This document shows, one piece after another, positions 1 to 11,359 of a DNA stretch of 64,000 nt (positions within the stretch are counted from its first letter, which is position 1; the number at the start of each line of letters is the position of its first letter). Position numbers and translations under genes: made by a program. Under the pieces are notes generated by a model. That model searched no databases. It saw only the letters and a program-made list of their open reading frames with translations, and had not been told where the DNA came from. The DNA is taken from NCBI RefSeq assembly GCF_020882245.1, contig NC_083598.1, positions 88,107,714-88,171,713 on the forward strand, written 5' to 3'. This stretch comes from Rhopalosiphum padi. Its lineage: Eukaryota > Arthropoda > Insecta > Hemiptera > Aphididae.

Positions 1-153
1 TCATTTATAATATTATCTTCTGAACATGATTTGTTACCATCGATTGCTTTTAATGAAACTATACTGACTTTTGCTCGTGAAAAATCAAGAAAAAAATGTT
101 TTAAAATAAGATATATTATACATCACTTAATGTGTATTATTCATAATAATGTA
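1..153 (+). pseudogene. C-terminal fragment of a hAT/zf-MYM-like transposase (partial at window edge)
   Basis: The first frame is open from base 1 to a TAA at 151-153. It reads through 'SSEHDLLPSIAFNETI' and 'FAREKSRKK'. This pattern (S-x-E-H, then hydrophobic-F-x-x-x-I-x-x-F-A-x-x-K-x-R-K) resembles the extreme C-terminus of hAT-derived 'zinc finger MYM-type 1-like' transposases, which are abundant in insect genomes. The rest would lie left of the window, so I cannot tell whether the element is intact. The family call rests on remembered motif shape only. It could also be the end of an unrelated host exon. Confidence 0.4.
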
Positions 154-1303
154 TAAATATAAATTATTTATATGAAGCATTTAATAATTATTTTGGTTAA
201 ATATAAAAATAACTTATGTAAATTTTAAATATTATATTATGTGTAATAATTACAATATTTGTTTTTCATCTGTTACATATCTATACAATTTAAAAATATT
301 TTGTTAAATTTTTATTACCTTAATGGGGCCCATTCTAACTATTTTCCTCAGGCCCCCATTGTTCTACAAATCCGAGCCTGCTACCCGGGAACAAGAGTTA
401 AAACCAGAAATCTTATAAAATTAAAATCGATATTTTTAAGTAAGTTTTACGACTTCTAACAGGTTATTTTTAATTTCAATAAATTCTATAATTACCAAAC
501 AAAAAAAGTTTATATATATATATACATTGATTGCTTTTTAAAAATCTCACAGGGAAATTATAATATATTAATATATAAATAATAGACAATTCGATCTTAA
601 TATAAACACCTCTTAAAATTAAATATAAATAGGTAAATTATATATTTTCTGAAAGTAAATATGGATGCATCATGCATAAATTATATTCTGATTTTATGAA
701 ATAACATATTATCTATTTAAATTTTTAATTCTAGTTGCTTAAATTAGTTAAATTAATACAATTGGTTGGCTATCATTTGTTAATTTATTGAGCAGAGAAA
801 GGGTTAAGTTTGGCATATATTTGTCAATTACCTGTAAATATAAATACACGTACTTGATTATACCTACATAATTTTAATACAATTTTAAAGAATGTTTATG
901 TATTATATATTTTTATTTATGTAGCAACATAAGTGCATGAATAATATATTTTATTTTTTTACGGGAGTAGTATTGTGGTAAGCTGAGTGCCAAATAATTG
1001 TGTGAATATTGGGGCTGGGTAAATTGAGTCCGGAAAACTTTAACGTCCTAGGTGAACTGAGTCCCGAGTAATAATATTTATCGAACGAATAATTTATAAA
1101 TAACGACGATGTACCTACCTGCTTAAAAATAAAGTCTCTACATTCAATGAGTACTGTATAGTGACTAGTTACCTGCAATTAGTAATTATTGATTACCGAT
1201 TTGCTTACTTAAATACAATCAAATAGATACATATATAAAAATACGTAGCAAAGAGGTAATTAAATAATGAAATAAATAGCAATAGAAAAAATTTTTTTAA
1301 GAA
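154..1303. other. AT-rich intergenic DNA, no gene seen
   Basis: I see no convincing exon here. The one notable structure is an inverted repeat of about 10 bp, 'taatggggcc' at 321-330 against 'ggcccccatt' at 351-360. It lies in a slightly GC-richer patch (320-395) that looks like an old repeat fragment. The short ORFs in this stretch have AT-driven, low-complexity translations. Confidence 0.5.
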
Positions 1304-1993
1304 ATGTTGAAATATGAAAATAAAAATATTTCAGATCAGGAAATAACAACGTCAGTGGTACCAGAAATAATGGAATCTTTGTCGACCGATAAATCACTAT
1401 TAGATGGCGATGATAAGACGACAGCGGCAATCGATACAGACGTCGCGGAGACAGAATTAAAAAATTCGTCACCTGAAGATGACTTGGCTGGTACAAGTAA
1501 AGATCAGGAAATAACTATGTCAGTGGTACCAGAAATAATGGAATCTTTTTCGACCGATAATAAATCACTATTAGATGGCGATGATAAGGCGACAGCGGCA
1601 ACCGATACAAACATCATGGAGATAGAATTACAAAATGCGTCACCCGAAAATGAGTTGGCTAGTACAAGTAAAGAGCAGGAAGATGAATTGGTCGATACAA
1701 GTGACGAGGAAGAGGAAGCGGTAGAGAAGGGCACTGTTCCGGAAAAAATTGATGATGATGCGTTGCACGGAGGCACACTTGCTGGCGGCGATGAGCTGGA
1801 GCCGATAGAAAAGGACGTCGTAACGGCCATTGGCGAAGAAGTTAGAAATAGTTATGGAGAATTGGTCAGATGGCTGGCATCGGGTGTAACCGTGAAACCA
1901 CTCGTCACCCCTTCACAACGTCGAAGATTTTCGACGGCGTGGAAACGGGTACGACGAGCTTTGGAATCCATGTGTTGCATCCGGGCTGATTAG
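1304..1993 (+). CDS. Acidic protein with tandem internal repeat, function unknown
   Basis: I do not recognise this 229-residue ORF. Residues 11-123 are two near-identical units of 56 and 57 residues beginning 'DQEIT.SVVPEIMES' and ending 'TSK' (bases 1334-1501 and 1502-1672). The units match at DNA level, so the duplication is fairly recent. A Glu/Asp-rich stretch (about 125-145) follows, then a basic C-terminal tail (about 185-229, 'SQRRRFSTAWKRVRRALES'). There is no signal peptide or membrane segment. An in-frame TAA at 1298-1300 supports the ATG at 1304. However, 'tatttcag' at 1327-1334 is a good 3' splice site exactly at the repeat boundary, so this could be a terminal exon starting at 1335. 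A possible AATAAA lies at 2699-2704. It could be a lineage-specific gene or part of a domesticated or mobile element. Confidence 0.55.
   Translation: MLKYENKNISDQEITTSVVPEIMESLSTDKSLLDGDDKTTAAIDTDVAETELKNSSPEDDLAGTSKDQEITMSVVPEIMESFSTDNKSLLDGDDKATAATDTNIMEIELQNASPENELASTSKEQEDELVDTSDEEEEAVEKGTVPEKIDDDALHGGTLAGGDELEPIEKDVVTAIGEEVRNSYGELVRWLASGVTVKPLVTPSQRRRFSTAWKRVRRALESMCCIRAD
1334..1672 (+). repeat. Direct tandem repeat inside the acidic ORF (2 units)
   Basis: Unit 1 is 1334-1501 (168 bp) and unit 2 is 1502-1672 (171 bp). Unit 2 carries one extra AAT codon after 'TCGACCGAT'. Both begin GATCAGGAAATAAC and keep the frame. A third, truncated start (GAGCAGGAAGATGA) follows at 1673. Confidence 0.85.
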
Positions 1994-2704
1994 TGGCTCA
2001 AAGTTTAAAGATCAGGTGGTGCGCGACTCCGGCCGGCACGCCGGATGCAGACTCCGCTGACAGGACCACTGGGACGAAATTTAAGGAGAGTCCGAAGAAA
2101 GCGTTACGTCGCTGTCCACTGACTCCCTTTTTCGTCCCGCGTCGATTTCATCGGCCGTCACGCCTTCGGTCGTCGTCGATCCGTGCGTTTCGGTCTCCGC
2201 TCTTTGCTGCCCGTCGCCAGATCTGCACCACATCGCGTACAAGCCGCTCCCAAAGTCGAAGATGTCTGCACTGGCCTGCCGTCATACTGGTCGTCGAATT
2301 GCGCTGCCGGGCAAACGCCTCAGTATCACTCGACAGCCCGCGAGGTCGATCGCGAGAACGCTGCACAAGTGACTGCAGAAGCCTTTATCTTACACAATTA
2401 CACGCCTCCCTCTTTTTTTTACCTGATTTTGTTTTTCCTTTTTTAAAGGCTAATTATTTTTGTTCATGTTAACACGTTTTGTTTTGATTATTGTTTACGA
2501 TGTTTCACCCATTTAGACAGACTCAAAATTATACATTTTTTATCAATTATTTGTTCAATATTACAAAATTTAATTTAATATACTGTTTGAGCCATTCGGC
2601 CACAATTTATTTTGATTTTCTTCATAAAATTGTTGTTAAAAAAATTATATTTTTTATAATAGATACAACTCTATTGTAATATTCTACATTTTTAACACAA
2701 TAAA
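1994..2704 (+). other. GC-richer probable 3' UTR of the acidic ORF
   Basis: Bases 1994-2380 are clearly GC-richer than their surroundings. They hold overlapping ORFs in several frames on both strands (Arg/Ser-rich translations), as expected when GC content removes stop codons. None continues the upstream frame or shows a recognisable motif. Base composition falls to AT-rich after 2380, and an AATAAA is present at 2699-2704. I read the stretch as 3' UTR, although a further coding exon in another frame cannot be excluded. Confidence 0.4.
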
Positions 2705-3720
2705 ATCCTTATTTTTAGCTAAAATTTAGTTGTTTTATTTAGAATAATTACGATAAGTATATTATATATGTAATACCTACCGATATCTACATTTGATGTA
2801 GGTACATAGTATTATATTTATTATTAAACTTGAATATCGACGAAGTTTTGACTATTGTTTCAATTAACACTAAATAATAAAAAAACGTTTTAATATAAAT
2901 AGTCGTTGAAGTAAAAAATAGGATATAGTTTAATATGATTTACCAAACATTAAAATATTATAATCTAAAAGGTATGAAAAAAAGATAAAATAAGATGTAA
3001 CCCCATGTAGTCATGTAGGTATACTCCATTTGTATTTAGATAGGTATTTTATCTAGATACCATATTACCATCACTCAACACTGATGATATAGCACAGAAT
3101 TATTCTTTGATTAATTCTTAACAACAATAATAACTTGTTCTTAAATTTGATTTAAAATCAATGATTTAACTAATTTATGTAAAAACAGTGCAAACGTAGA
3201 TATAACTCCCTAATCCCCCCCCCCGTAAATATGCCACTGGGGTTAACAACAAGACCTATGCTGCGGCATTGTTTATGAAATACGTAACACGGGACCAGCA
3301 GGAGCGTCGTATAATATAACCGTGTAATTTTATGAGAAGACCTATCAATGATATCGGTGTATGTTACAAAAATGAAAATGTTCAAGAGAGTCAAATAACT
3401 CAATATATATCTTTGAAATCCGTGTATGCGTGTATGTTTAGTATATTTTATGCAGTAGGTACTGTGCGTATACATATTTTATACACACGAATACGCGATT
3501 CGAATGTTATATCGTTTGACTGGTCGGATATTATGATTAATCAAAAACACGTATAATATAGTAAGTACTTCAAAAATATGTTTGTCTTTCTCGATCGGAT
3601 CTTTGTATTATTTTTTCCTCCGTCCGTAAACCGTATGCGAATGCGTGTGTCTGTATAGCATCTACCACGGGGACTGTGCTTTGCCAAGACACACCGCGCA
3701 GACGCACGTTGACTGTATAC
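2705..3720. other. Intergenic DNA, no gene seen
   Basis: Mostly AT-rich. A less AT-rich patch with a C homopolymer at about 3215-3225 and 'atgccactgg' nearby (3180-3330) looks like a degraded repeat, but I could not find paired ends. Confidence 0.4.
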
Positions 3721-3937
3721 CAGGGGTGGCCAAACTATTTTTGTTCATGAGCTACTAAAAATATACTTCACCTTTGAGGTTATAGGTATGTTTACTTCCA
3801 TAGAACATTTTTCGATAAAATTTATCGACAATTTGTTCACTATAACCTCGATTAATTTGTGTGGGCGTGGCCCTAAAAATAAATTCTAACATGATCGACT
3901 TTAAAATTTCCCGCAATCGACCGTTTGGCCGCCCCTG
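3721..3937. mobile_element. hAT-type MITE (217 bp), TIR CAGGGGTGGCCAAAC
   Basis: The left end is CAGGGGTGGCCAAAC (3721-3735). The right end is GTTTGGCCGCCCCTG (3923-3937), its reverse complement with one mismatch. The CAGGG...CCCTG termini and length fit a non-autonomous hAT element. The flanking 8-mers (ctgtatac / gtatatat) match at only 5 of 8 positions, so the target-site duplication has decayed. A second right end of the same family lies at 32727-32750. Confidence 0.75.
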
Positions 3938-5230
3938 GTATATATCTTTACGGGCTATACGTATATTATATATATTATGTATAGTTGTATAAGGAATTCC
4001 TCTTGCGGCGACGTGTGTGTTTCCTGCATCTGATCAATCATCGCTGCCGCGTCCCAACTCCGAAAAAAAAATTTCACTGTCAAATTAAATCCGTTGTCCT
4101 GTCGTCGCCAGAAAACACCGCGGAAGTGCAAAGTAGGACACTGCCGTGTTATCGACTACGATCGTAGGCAGAGGAAAATCACACTGTATTTAATACTAAG
4201 ACTATTGACTGTTATAATATGTAACTGTATATACATCACTTAATGAGTTTTTTTTTAATCTTTTTACGCGATATTATATATTATTATATAGGTTTAATAA
4301 AAAAACACTATACTGTGATTTTTAACTTTGAGGGGGGTTTCTGTAAAAAATGAATTTAATTGGTATTTAGAGTGGTCAAAATATCTTTCTTCGGCACTCT
4401 CTGCGCTCGAGGTCTTCGTATGCAATGACTTATCATTATTGAATTCAAATTTACCACGAATACCTATTAGATACAATAACTTACTACTCAGTGGCAAGGT
4501 ACGGTCGCACCTACTTACAGTATAGCAAAGCGATTACCTACTTTCCCCCATTTTAATTTAGGTATTTTGGCCGCATCAACTATCAACACGGTAGTAAAAA
4601 TATGCTCAGAAATGCGTGACGTTTATCATGATGTTTTTCAACCACGATTTACTTGAGGCACTAATGAACGTATAATGTATATTATATATACCTAATAAAA
4701 ATTATCATAATAATGATTATGCTTCCGCCGAAAAAATTCATACTTTTCGCATTCAAAACACAAATAAAAATTAAAACCATTATAATGACGACAATGGTGA
4801 TGATAATAATTAATAATATATAGTATAAATACACGAATTAGTATAAATTGCACTACAGTACTTATCTAGTATTCACATTAGTATAAATAGTAAGTATATA
4901 GTTACTGAAAAAAGAAAAACGATTTTACACAATGAAAAAACTTGAAATTCTCATGGTATTAGTAAGTATAGTATTTATAAGTATTTTACATCCAACCTTA
5001 CACTATTTGAATACTATATTTCATATAAACAAATATTAAATATTACTTCGCCATTACATTGCTAAGACGTAACTTTTACCATAAAAAAATCGTTATTACG
5101 TTAATTAAAATAATATAATACATTTTTCAGTTACTACGCTGTAATATTATTGTAGGTACATTGAACAATGTATTAAGCCAAATATTTTCTCGGTCCGCCG
5201 TATTATGTTGATCATATCATAATCATCCGT
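3938..5230. other. Intergenic DNA, no supported gene
   Basis: A GC-richer stretch at about 3995-4170 contains a 60-residue ORF with no recognisable motif and no clear splice partners. The remainder is AT-rich. Nothing here supports a gene call. Confidence 0.4.
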
Positions 5231-5259
5231 TAGTCTGCTAGTAGTAGTCCCCTCCAACT

Positions 5260-5605
5260 ACTGAGAACTGACTAGTTTAGCAAACGACTCATACTCCAAC
5301 CAACACGAAATCGGACGTCCACCTCCGCGAATTCAGACGAAATAATAATAATATGATATCGCGGCAGTGGTTTTATTTAGTTTGACGAACCCGTTCGTAC
5401 GGCGTCCGTGCAGTTCGTAATCATAGGCGACTTAAAAATATTTTTTTTATAAACTTTTTTTTTGTTCATTTGTTTATTTGTTGTTACTTTTTTTTATTAT
5501 TATTTTGGGTTTTTGCCACGTTAGCCGCAATAACGCACACATTTGTCCCCGAAAGTTTGGCATCGCTTACCTGGACGATAAACACGAAAAGCGATCGTAA
5601 ATCAG
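5260..5605 (+). promoter_or_regulatory. Candidate promoter and 5' leader exon of the first ninjurin gene
   Basis: This is the only GC-richer island in the 6 kb upstream of the first ninjurin gene. It ends in a good 5' splice site, 'aatcag|gtaaag', after 5605. The first ninjurin coding exon has a 3' splice site ending at 10611, 17 bp before its ATG, so it must join an upstream leader exon. This island is the best candidate in the window. The start of transcription was not determined. Confidence 0.35.
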
Positions 5606-8600
5606 GTAAAGTTTCTCGGTAAATTTTGTTTCGTTGTATTTGTTCACGCCACACAGTAATAATATGACAATTTCCCGTGATGGTTATTATAACATAATGT
5701 TCTAATTATTTTATGTGTACTGCTATGAAATTGCGCACAAGTCTATCATTATAATAAATACCTATCCTCCAATACGAAACTTTTAAGAGGACGCTACACA
5801 CGCGATATTTTTCTCTGATGCCTCTGCCAGAGTGTGCACTCGTAACAAACTGAATTTATGTTTAATATATTTTAAAACACAGTTTTGTGGTTTTTAATAT
5901 TGGAGTACCTAATAGTAAATGTATATGTCACTTTAAATATGATATGAGTTTATTATTCGTTTTCAATTATCGATTGTTTTTATATTTTTACATTAAATCT
6001 GTAGCTTTTATATAGCGACTATACATAGACTAGTAATTTAACAATTTTAAAACAGTCGCTTGACAACTAATACGTTTGAATTTATAAAACGTCATATTAG
6101 AAAGATATAATATATATTTTTTAATTAAATAACCGTTTAAAATCCCATCAAATATCCCGGGCACGCTTTATATATATATATATATAATATAGTAGATATA
6201 TAGCAACAAGTGAGTTAACTATACTTACCTACTGCTATCATTCGTGTCTCGTGATGGTTTTGCCATCTCATATCACCCTTACTCCCCCACCCACTCGCTC
6301 AATTTAACTTTGTGTTTTATATCGTCGATGTGACATTTTAAACGAATTTACGTCCATCGATCCGGTTTAATAAGTGTAAACTAGATTATTATGTACATAA
6401 ACAGCTTAAAAATTGATTTTTATTTTATATATGTTTATGAGCTTGTAATGGGAGGAGGATAATATTTTTGAAGAATTTTTTATGGGATATATTTGGATAG
6501 ATTATTTTAAATATTTAAAATGTAACCGCTCGTGCAGTATTTTGTAATAATATTTTCTATTCTGTATTATTATCTTCGTATATTAATTTGTATAGCTCGA
6601 GGTACTACATTTTAAAATACGATCACAGTTACAAAATGTTAAGTAAGTATAATATTAAAAGTTGCTACACTGAATTAGTTTTATAATTTCTACTATCATT
6701 ACATTATAAAGAAAAAGCAAATGAAAACCAGAAAACTATCTATCTGTGTATGATAATATACAATTAATACAAAATCACAATTTGTGTGTAATTATATGAT
6801 TTTATTTATCATTATAATATTACTTTAAGTTGTTTATTTATTATACAATTAACATTATCTTCATTATTTTTCAATTAATTCAAACAGACGCTGCTTCACG
6901 AAAAAATATTTTATTTTTAGAATTATTGATTTTACAAACAATTATAATTTATAACAATTTTATATATTCAACTACCCATGTTTTTTACGTACAGTTGTTA
7001 ATTTACTTTACTTTTTCATTCTTAACAAAAAAATAATTTGTTTTCATTAATACTACATTTTTACAAGTAGGTACATTGTTCGATCACGGATAACTGTACG
7101 TCTGTACTATATAAACTATAAACCTCTATACCATGTATATTTAATAAATTAAAATCTATACCTAATGTAATTTATTAAAAAATATATATTTTTTAAATAT
7201 TACCTGATTTCAATACCTATATTATTCTACTATTGTATTTTTTATTAAGTTTAATTCCAAAATTTATTAAATATTTAAATGTATGACTAATAAAGTGCTA
7301 AAATAATTATTTTTCAAACCTCGCTGATAAATAATAGATATACGTAAATAATCGTTTTAACCTGTAGGCAGAAGTTATACATCTTACTCACTGGGCCGGT
7401 TTTTCCAATACATAAAATATTTTACTACCTAGTTATTAGTATATTCTTTATTCCTACTTGCATTTCCTAATTTGTATAATTTGTACTACATATTTAATAT
7501 TGTAGTTCATAAAATCAAAAGCATTGATTTTAATATGAATAGGTGTATATTTTTTTAAAAATATTATTTTAAACGAAATAAAATAAGAAGTGTTACAACT
7601 TTTTGGCTTTGTCAAACAGGCATTTGCACTGTCTTAGTTAATTAACATATATTCTTATTATTAGTTATTATTTCCTACACTACAGATTGTACATCATATA
7701 TTTTAAAAATAAAAATGAAAAAAATTATTTAATATGTTTAGTAGCATCGTCCCTCAAAGTTTCAAAATATTAAAAATGAAACAACATAATGAAATAGTTA
7801 ATTGAATACTAATTTCTTTCACAAATGATATTTACACTTTTTCATAAATGAGTTATTCCTTTTATTTTTTAGGTACTTTTACTTTAGACTTTAAGGTTAT
7901 TTTAATATTGCCTTATTTGAAAATGTGCATTCTGTAATTAATTTAGGTACAAGTAATTTATTACATTGACTTAAATTAAAAAAATATACTGATGAAGTGA
8001 ATAACTCAAATTTAAGGCGCTAACAATTTTACATAATATACAGTTGGCGCTATAATTACAATGTGCGTAAATAGTCAGATAACCACACATTTCGTGCATT
8101 TAAGAATGAAGATATTATTATTTATGGAACATCAACTTTAATCTCTGCATAAAATAAGTGTTATAGATTGAAAAATTATGAGATTGTTGCACCAGGTTCA
8201 TTATCAGAGAAGCTAATGAGTGAAAAATGTCTGTTATGGTTTGACGATTTGGGAATCATTGGAGAAAGGACTATTTTGTTGATTTTTGGCAATGTTCAAT
8301 GAGCAATTAAAATTGTTGGCACTCGTTTTGAAGAAGATAAGAGGAGAAATGCGATATTAAACTGTGTCAATTGAACGGACGCAAAGACCTGTGATTAATT
8401 TTACGTAACTTAATTATTTTTATAATTTATAAAACTAAATACAAACTTATTTAATTTAGTAGTAAAAGTTTTGATTTTAAACTTAGGTAAAACAAAAAGA
8501 TACTTAAAGCAAAATAGGTTTTATTTTATGTTTAAGTGTAATACGCCATAATAATTGAAAGATGAAGGAGAATGGCGTTGATTAGTTACGAGTGCTACGA

Positions 8601-10611
8601 AAGATATGATAGGGCTAAACTTTGGACTTATTTTCTTACTGAGAATAATATATTTTAAGGTTAATTGCATTTAACTTATTCTTATCAATAGTAACCCAGT
8701 CCCATAAATCAATTCAATATATTATAATATGCATTATAATTTATAATTATATTAATTGTTTATACTTATTTAAACATTACGCGTCTATAATAAATCTTAA
8801 TAAACTCTAATAACTTATAAATCATGATTCTTCAGAATATTTGTTTGTTAACATAAATAAGGCAATACCTATTAAATGTTATATTTTATTAAATCCTTAT
8901 ATATTGAAAAATTGAATTGGTAATTTTTTTTTTTTTTTTTTGATTATTCAAATGTATAATATTTAATGTTAATGTAGTTGTGAATATATTTCAAAAATAG
9001 TGTAGTGAATACTGTTTATTTTTATTATATTTTGATCTACTTTCTAATATTTAATAGGTAAGTATAATAATTGTACTCTTATATTTATTTTTGGTTTAAT
9101 TTTTTACTATATTGATAATTTATCATAGATTAAGCTTTTATTTGTATGCATAAAAAATGCTAACTACGGGGATAATAATCAAGGGCTTAGTGAACTATAA
9201 AACAGTATAGGTATACAAATAAATATAATATTATACTATTATATATTTCCAAACCATAACATTATTTTTTCATTACTGGCGCACACGAATTATTAATTAC
9301 TAAAGTCATAAAAAAGATAATTTTATACATTATTTTTGGTTATTAATGTTTAAAGAAATGTCAATAATAAATTATGGGTATTGAAAACATAACAAACGAT
9401 TATCATAAATATATGTATCTATATTTTATCAATATAAATAGTATTACAATTTTAAAATTAAGACAAAAACTGCATAGTATATTATGTATTTATGTCTATA
9501 GCAAAATATTGCATGTTTTGTTAATAATTAATTAAATATCATACACAGTGGCGCCGATCCTTTTTTAAACCACTGAGGTAAACCCTGTTTGAATTACCAC
9601 CTAACTTCCCCACCCAAATCTGATTAAGGGAGAAAGGTATGCATTTTGCTTATGTGTTGTCTACTTTTTTGTATTTACTATTTAGTATTTACAAATTACA
9701 ACTATATAAAAAAAAATTACTCACGACCGATTAAAAAGTTCTGGGGTATTTACCCCACTTGCCATACATGATCGGCACCACTGACCATACATGTAGTAAT
9801 TATACATTCTTATTCACTAAATTATTGATTACGTAGTTTAACTTAAAACCTGTAAAGACTTCTAATAAAGGTATATATATAAATAACTGTAAATACACAC
9901 AAATCGCATTAATGCATCATTGTAAAAATACATATGATGTAACGGTAATTCAAAATAGCAATAAAATAAAAATAATATAGTAATAATATAGTACAATGTG
10001 TATTTTGATTTTACAAATCAACATTTTTGAAAAAAAAAATGTATTTTACTTTTTTCTAAGCTAAATTCAGATTTAGAAGATGACTACTGTTTTCAAGTTC
10101 GTTTTTAATTGTATTGAAGAAAATGACCTATGTTATATGCACAAACCATTGGAATGGTTTGATATGTAGTAACTAGTAGGCGTAAAAATAGGCAGACAGC
10201 TGTGCATCATAATGATATAATTTTCGTTTAGACCACAATTTTATAAAACTGATAGAAATCAATAATGATTGATTATTGCATATATATTCTCTTAAAGTAC
10301 TTTATTATAGAAATATAATCTATTTATCTATCTATTTGATCTTTTTACAAACCTATTTGATTTTCAATATTATTTTAATGTTAATACTTTTGTATTTCAA
10401 TAAAATTAATAGACTATCGCATAAATAGTTACATCTTAATACAGAATAATAAAAATAATATTTATTTGGCACCAAATTAAAAATTAAAGAAAATTTATTA
10501 GTAACAAAATATAATAAATTTCGTACATTGGTTCTCTTTTCAAAAGCGGAGCTTTTAATTACTTATGTATTAGTTAATACATTAACTATCTTTGTATTTT
10601 GTTTGTTTCAG
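5606..10611 (+). other. Long AT-rich stretch, inferred 5' UTR intron of the first ninjurin gene
   Basis: About 5 kb without a recognisable coding exon. It is bounded by the donor after 5605 and the acceptor 'tttgtttgtttcag' ending at 10611. It holds one clear hAT MITE at 9546-9783. ORFs inside are AT-driven and carry no motif. If the leader exon at 5.6 kb is wrong, part of this is simply intergenic DNA. Confidence 0.35.
9546..9783. mobile_element. hAT-type MITE (238 bp), TIR CAGTGGCGCCGATC
   Basis: The left terminus CAGTGGCGCCGATC (9546-9559) pairs with the right terminus GATCGGCACCACTG (9770-9783), one mismatch in 14. The flanking octamers are atcataca (9538-9545) and accataca (9784-9791), 7 of 8 identical, which is the 8-bp target duplication expected of hAT elements. 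There is no coding capacity. Confidence 0.85.
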
Positions 10612-10628
10612 AAAAAAATTTATAGGAC

Positions 10629-11359
10629 ATGGATAATTCTATTTTAGAACAACGTCGGATGCTTGAAAACAAGAAAAGGCAAGAAAAAACCGCTTCGGAA
10701 CAAACCGATTCTTCAAATTTTACTAAGATACAAAATAATATTAATGGTTTATCTGATCCTTCTGATGTAGAACTTGGTAATAATTCGACACAAATTGTTC
10801 AACCTACTGAAGACAACGAACTTCAACCTATTATAAAAAATAAAAATGGAATTTTTGAAAATGTAAATATAGTATTAACAATATTTAATTCACGTTATAA
10901 AATATAAATAATTTATATTTTTTTTCAGATACTTGCAGATTCTGATGATGACACTTTGAAAGCTTTTGATTTATATAGAAAAAAGAAACTTTTAACTCAA
11001 AGTATGATGGACATAGCGTTGTTTTCCGCAAATGCAAATCAGCTGAGGCATGTCTTAGAGACGTTTGATGGCCAATACATTTCATACATTTGTGTAGTAC
11101 TTTTATCGATGAGCATAATCTTGCAAGTAAATTAAATTTAGAGTATTTTTGAATATATCTATATACTTGCTGTCTTTATTGATGAATTTCTTTTTATTAG
11201 ATTTTGGTTGGAATGACTATGCTCTTGAGTATTCAGTACAATGTAACTAATTGCAATGACCGAAAAATGGCATTCAAGTTCGGAAACTACGTTATTGTTG
11301 GAATATTCCTCATAACAGTGGTTAATATTTTAATATCTGCATTTGGAAAACCAGCATAA
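10629..11359 (+). CDS. Ninjurin family membrane protein (first of tandem pair)
   Basis: Three exons, 10629-10862, 10929-11126 and 11201-11359, all phase 0 with GT-AG introns of 66 and 74 bp, encode 196 residues. Residues 1-78 are polar and probably disordered. Residues 90-122 carry the ninjurin amphipathic segment with 'SMMDIALFSANANQLRHVLE'. Two hydrophobic helices follow (about 128-155 and 173-192), separated by 'NCNDRKMAF', and the protein ends 'NILISAFGKPA'. This is the full ninjurin core. Ninjurins are plasma-membrane proteins with roles in adhesion, and vertebrate NINJ1 oligomerises to rupture membranes. A 3' splice site ends at 10611, so the leader starts in an upstream exon. The gene lies about 2.7 kb before a paralogue with the same intron positions and phases. 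Insects have several ninjurins and I cannot assign which one this is. Confidence 0.9.

Noticed and set aside
1993..2472. 159-residue ORF directly after the acidic gene
   Set aside because: It starts at a GTG overlapping the stop of the acidic ORF, is in a different frame, and is Arg/Ser-rich; other frames and the opposite strand are also open over the GC-rich part, which points to composition rather than coding.
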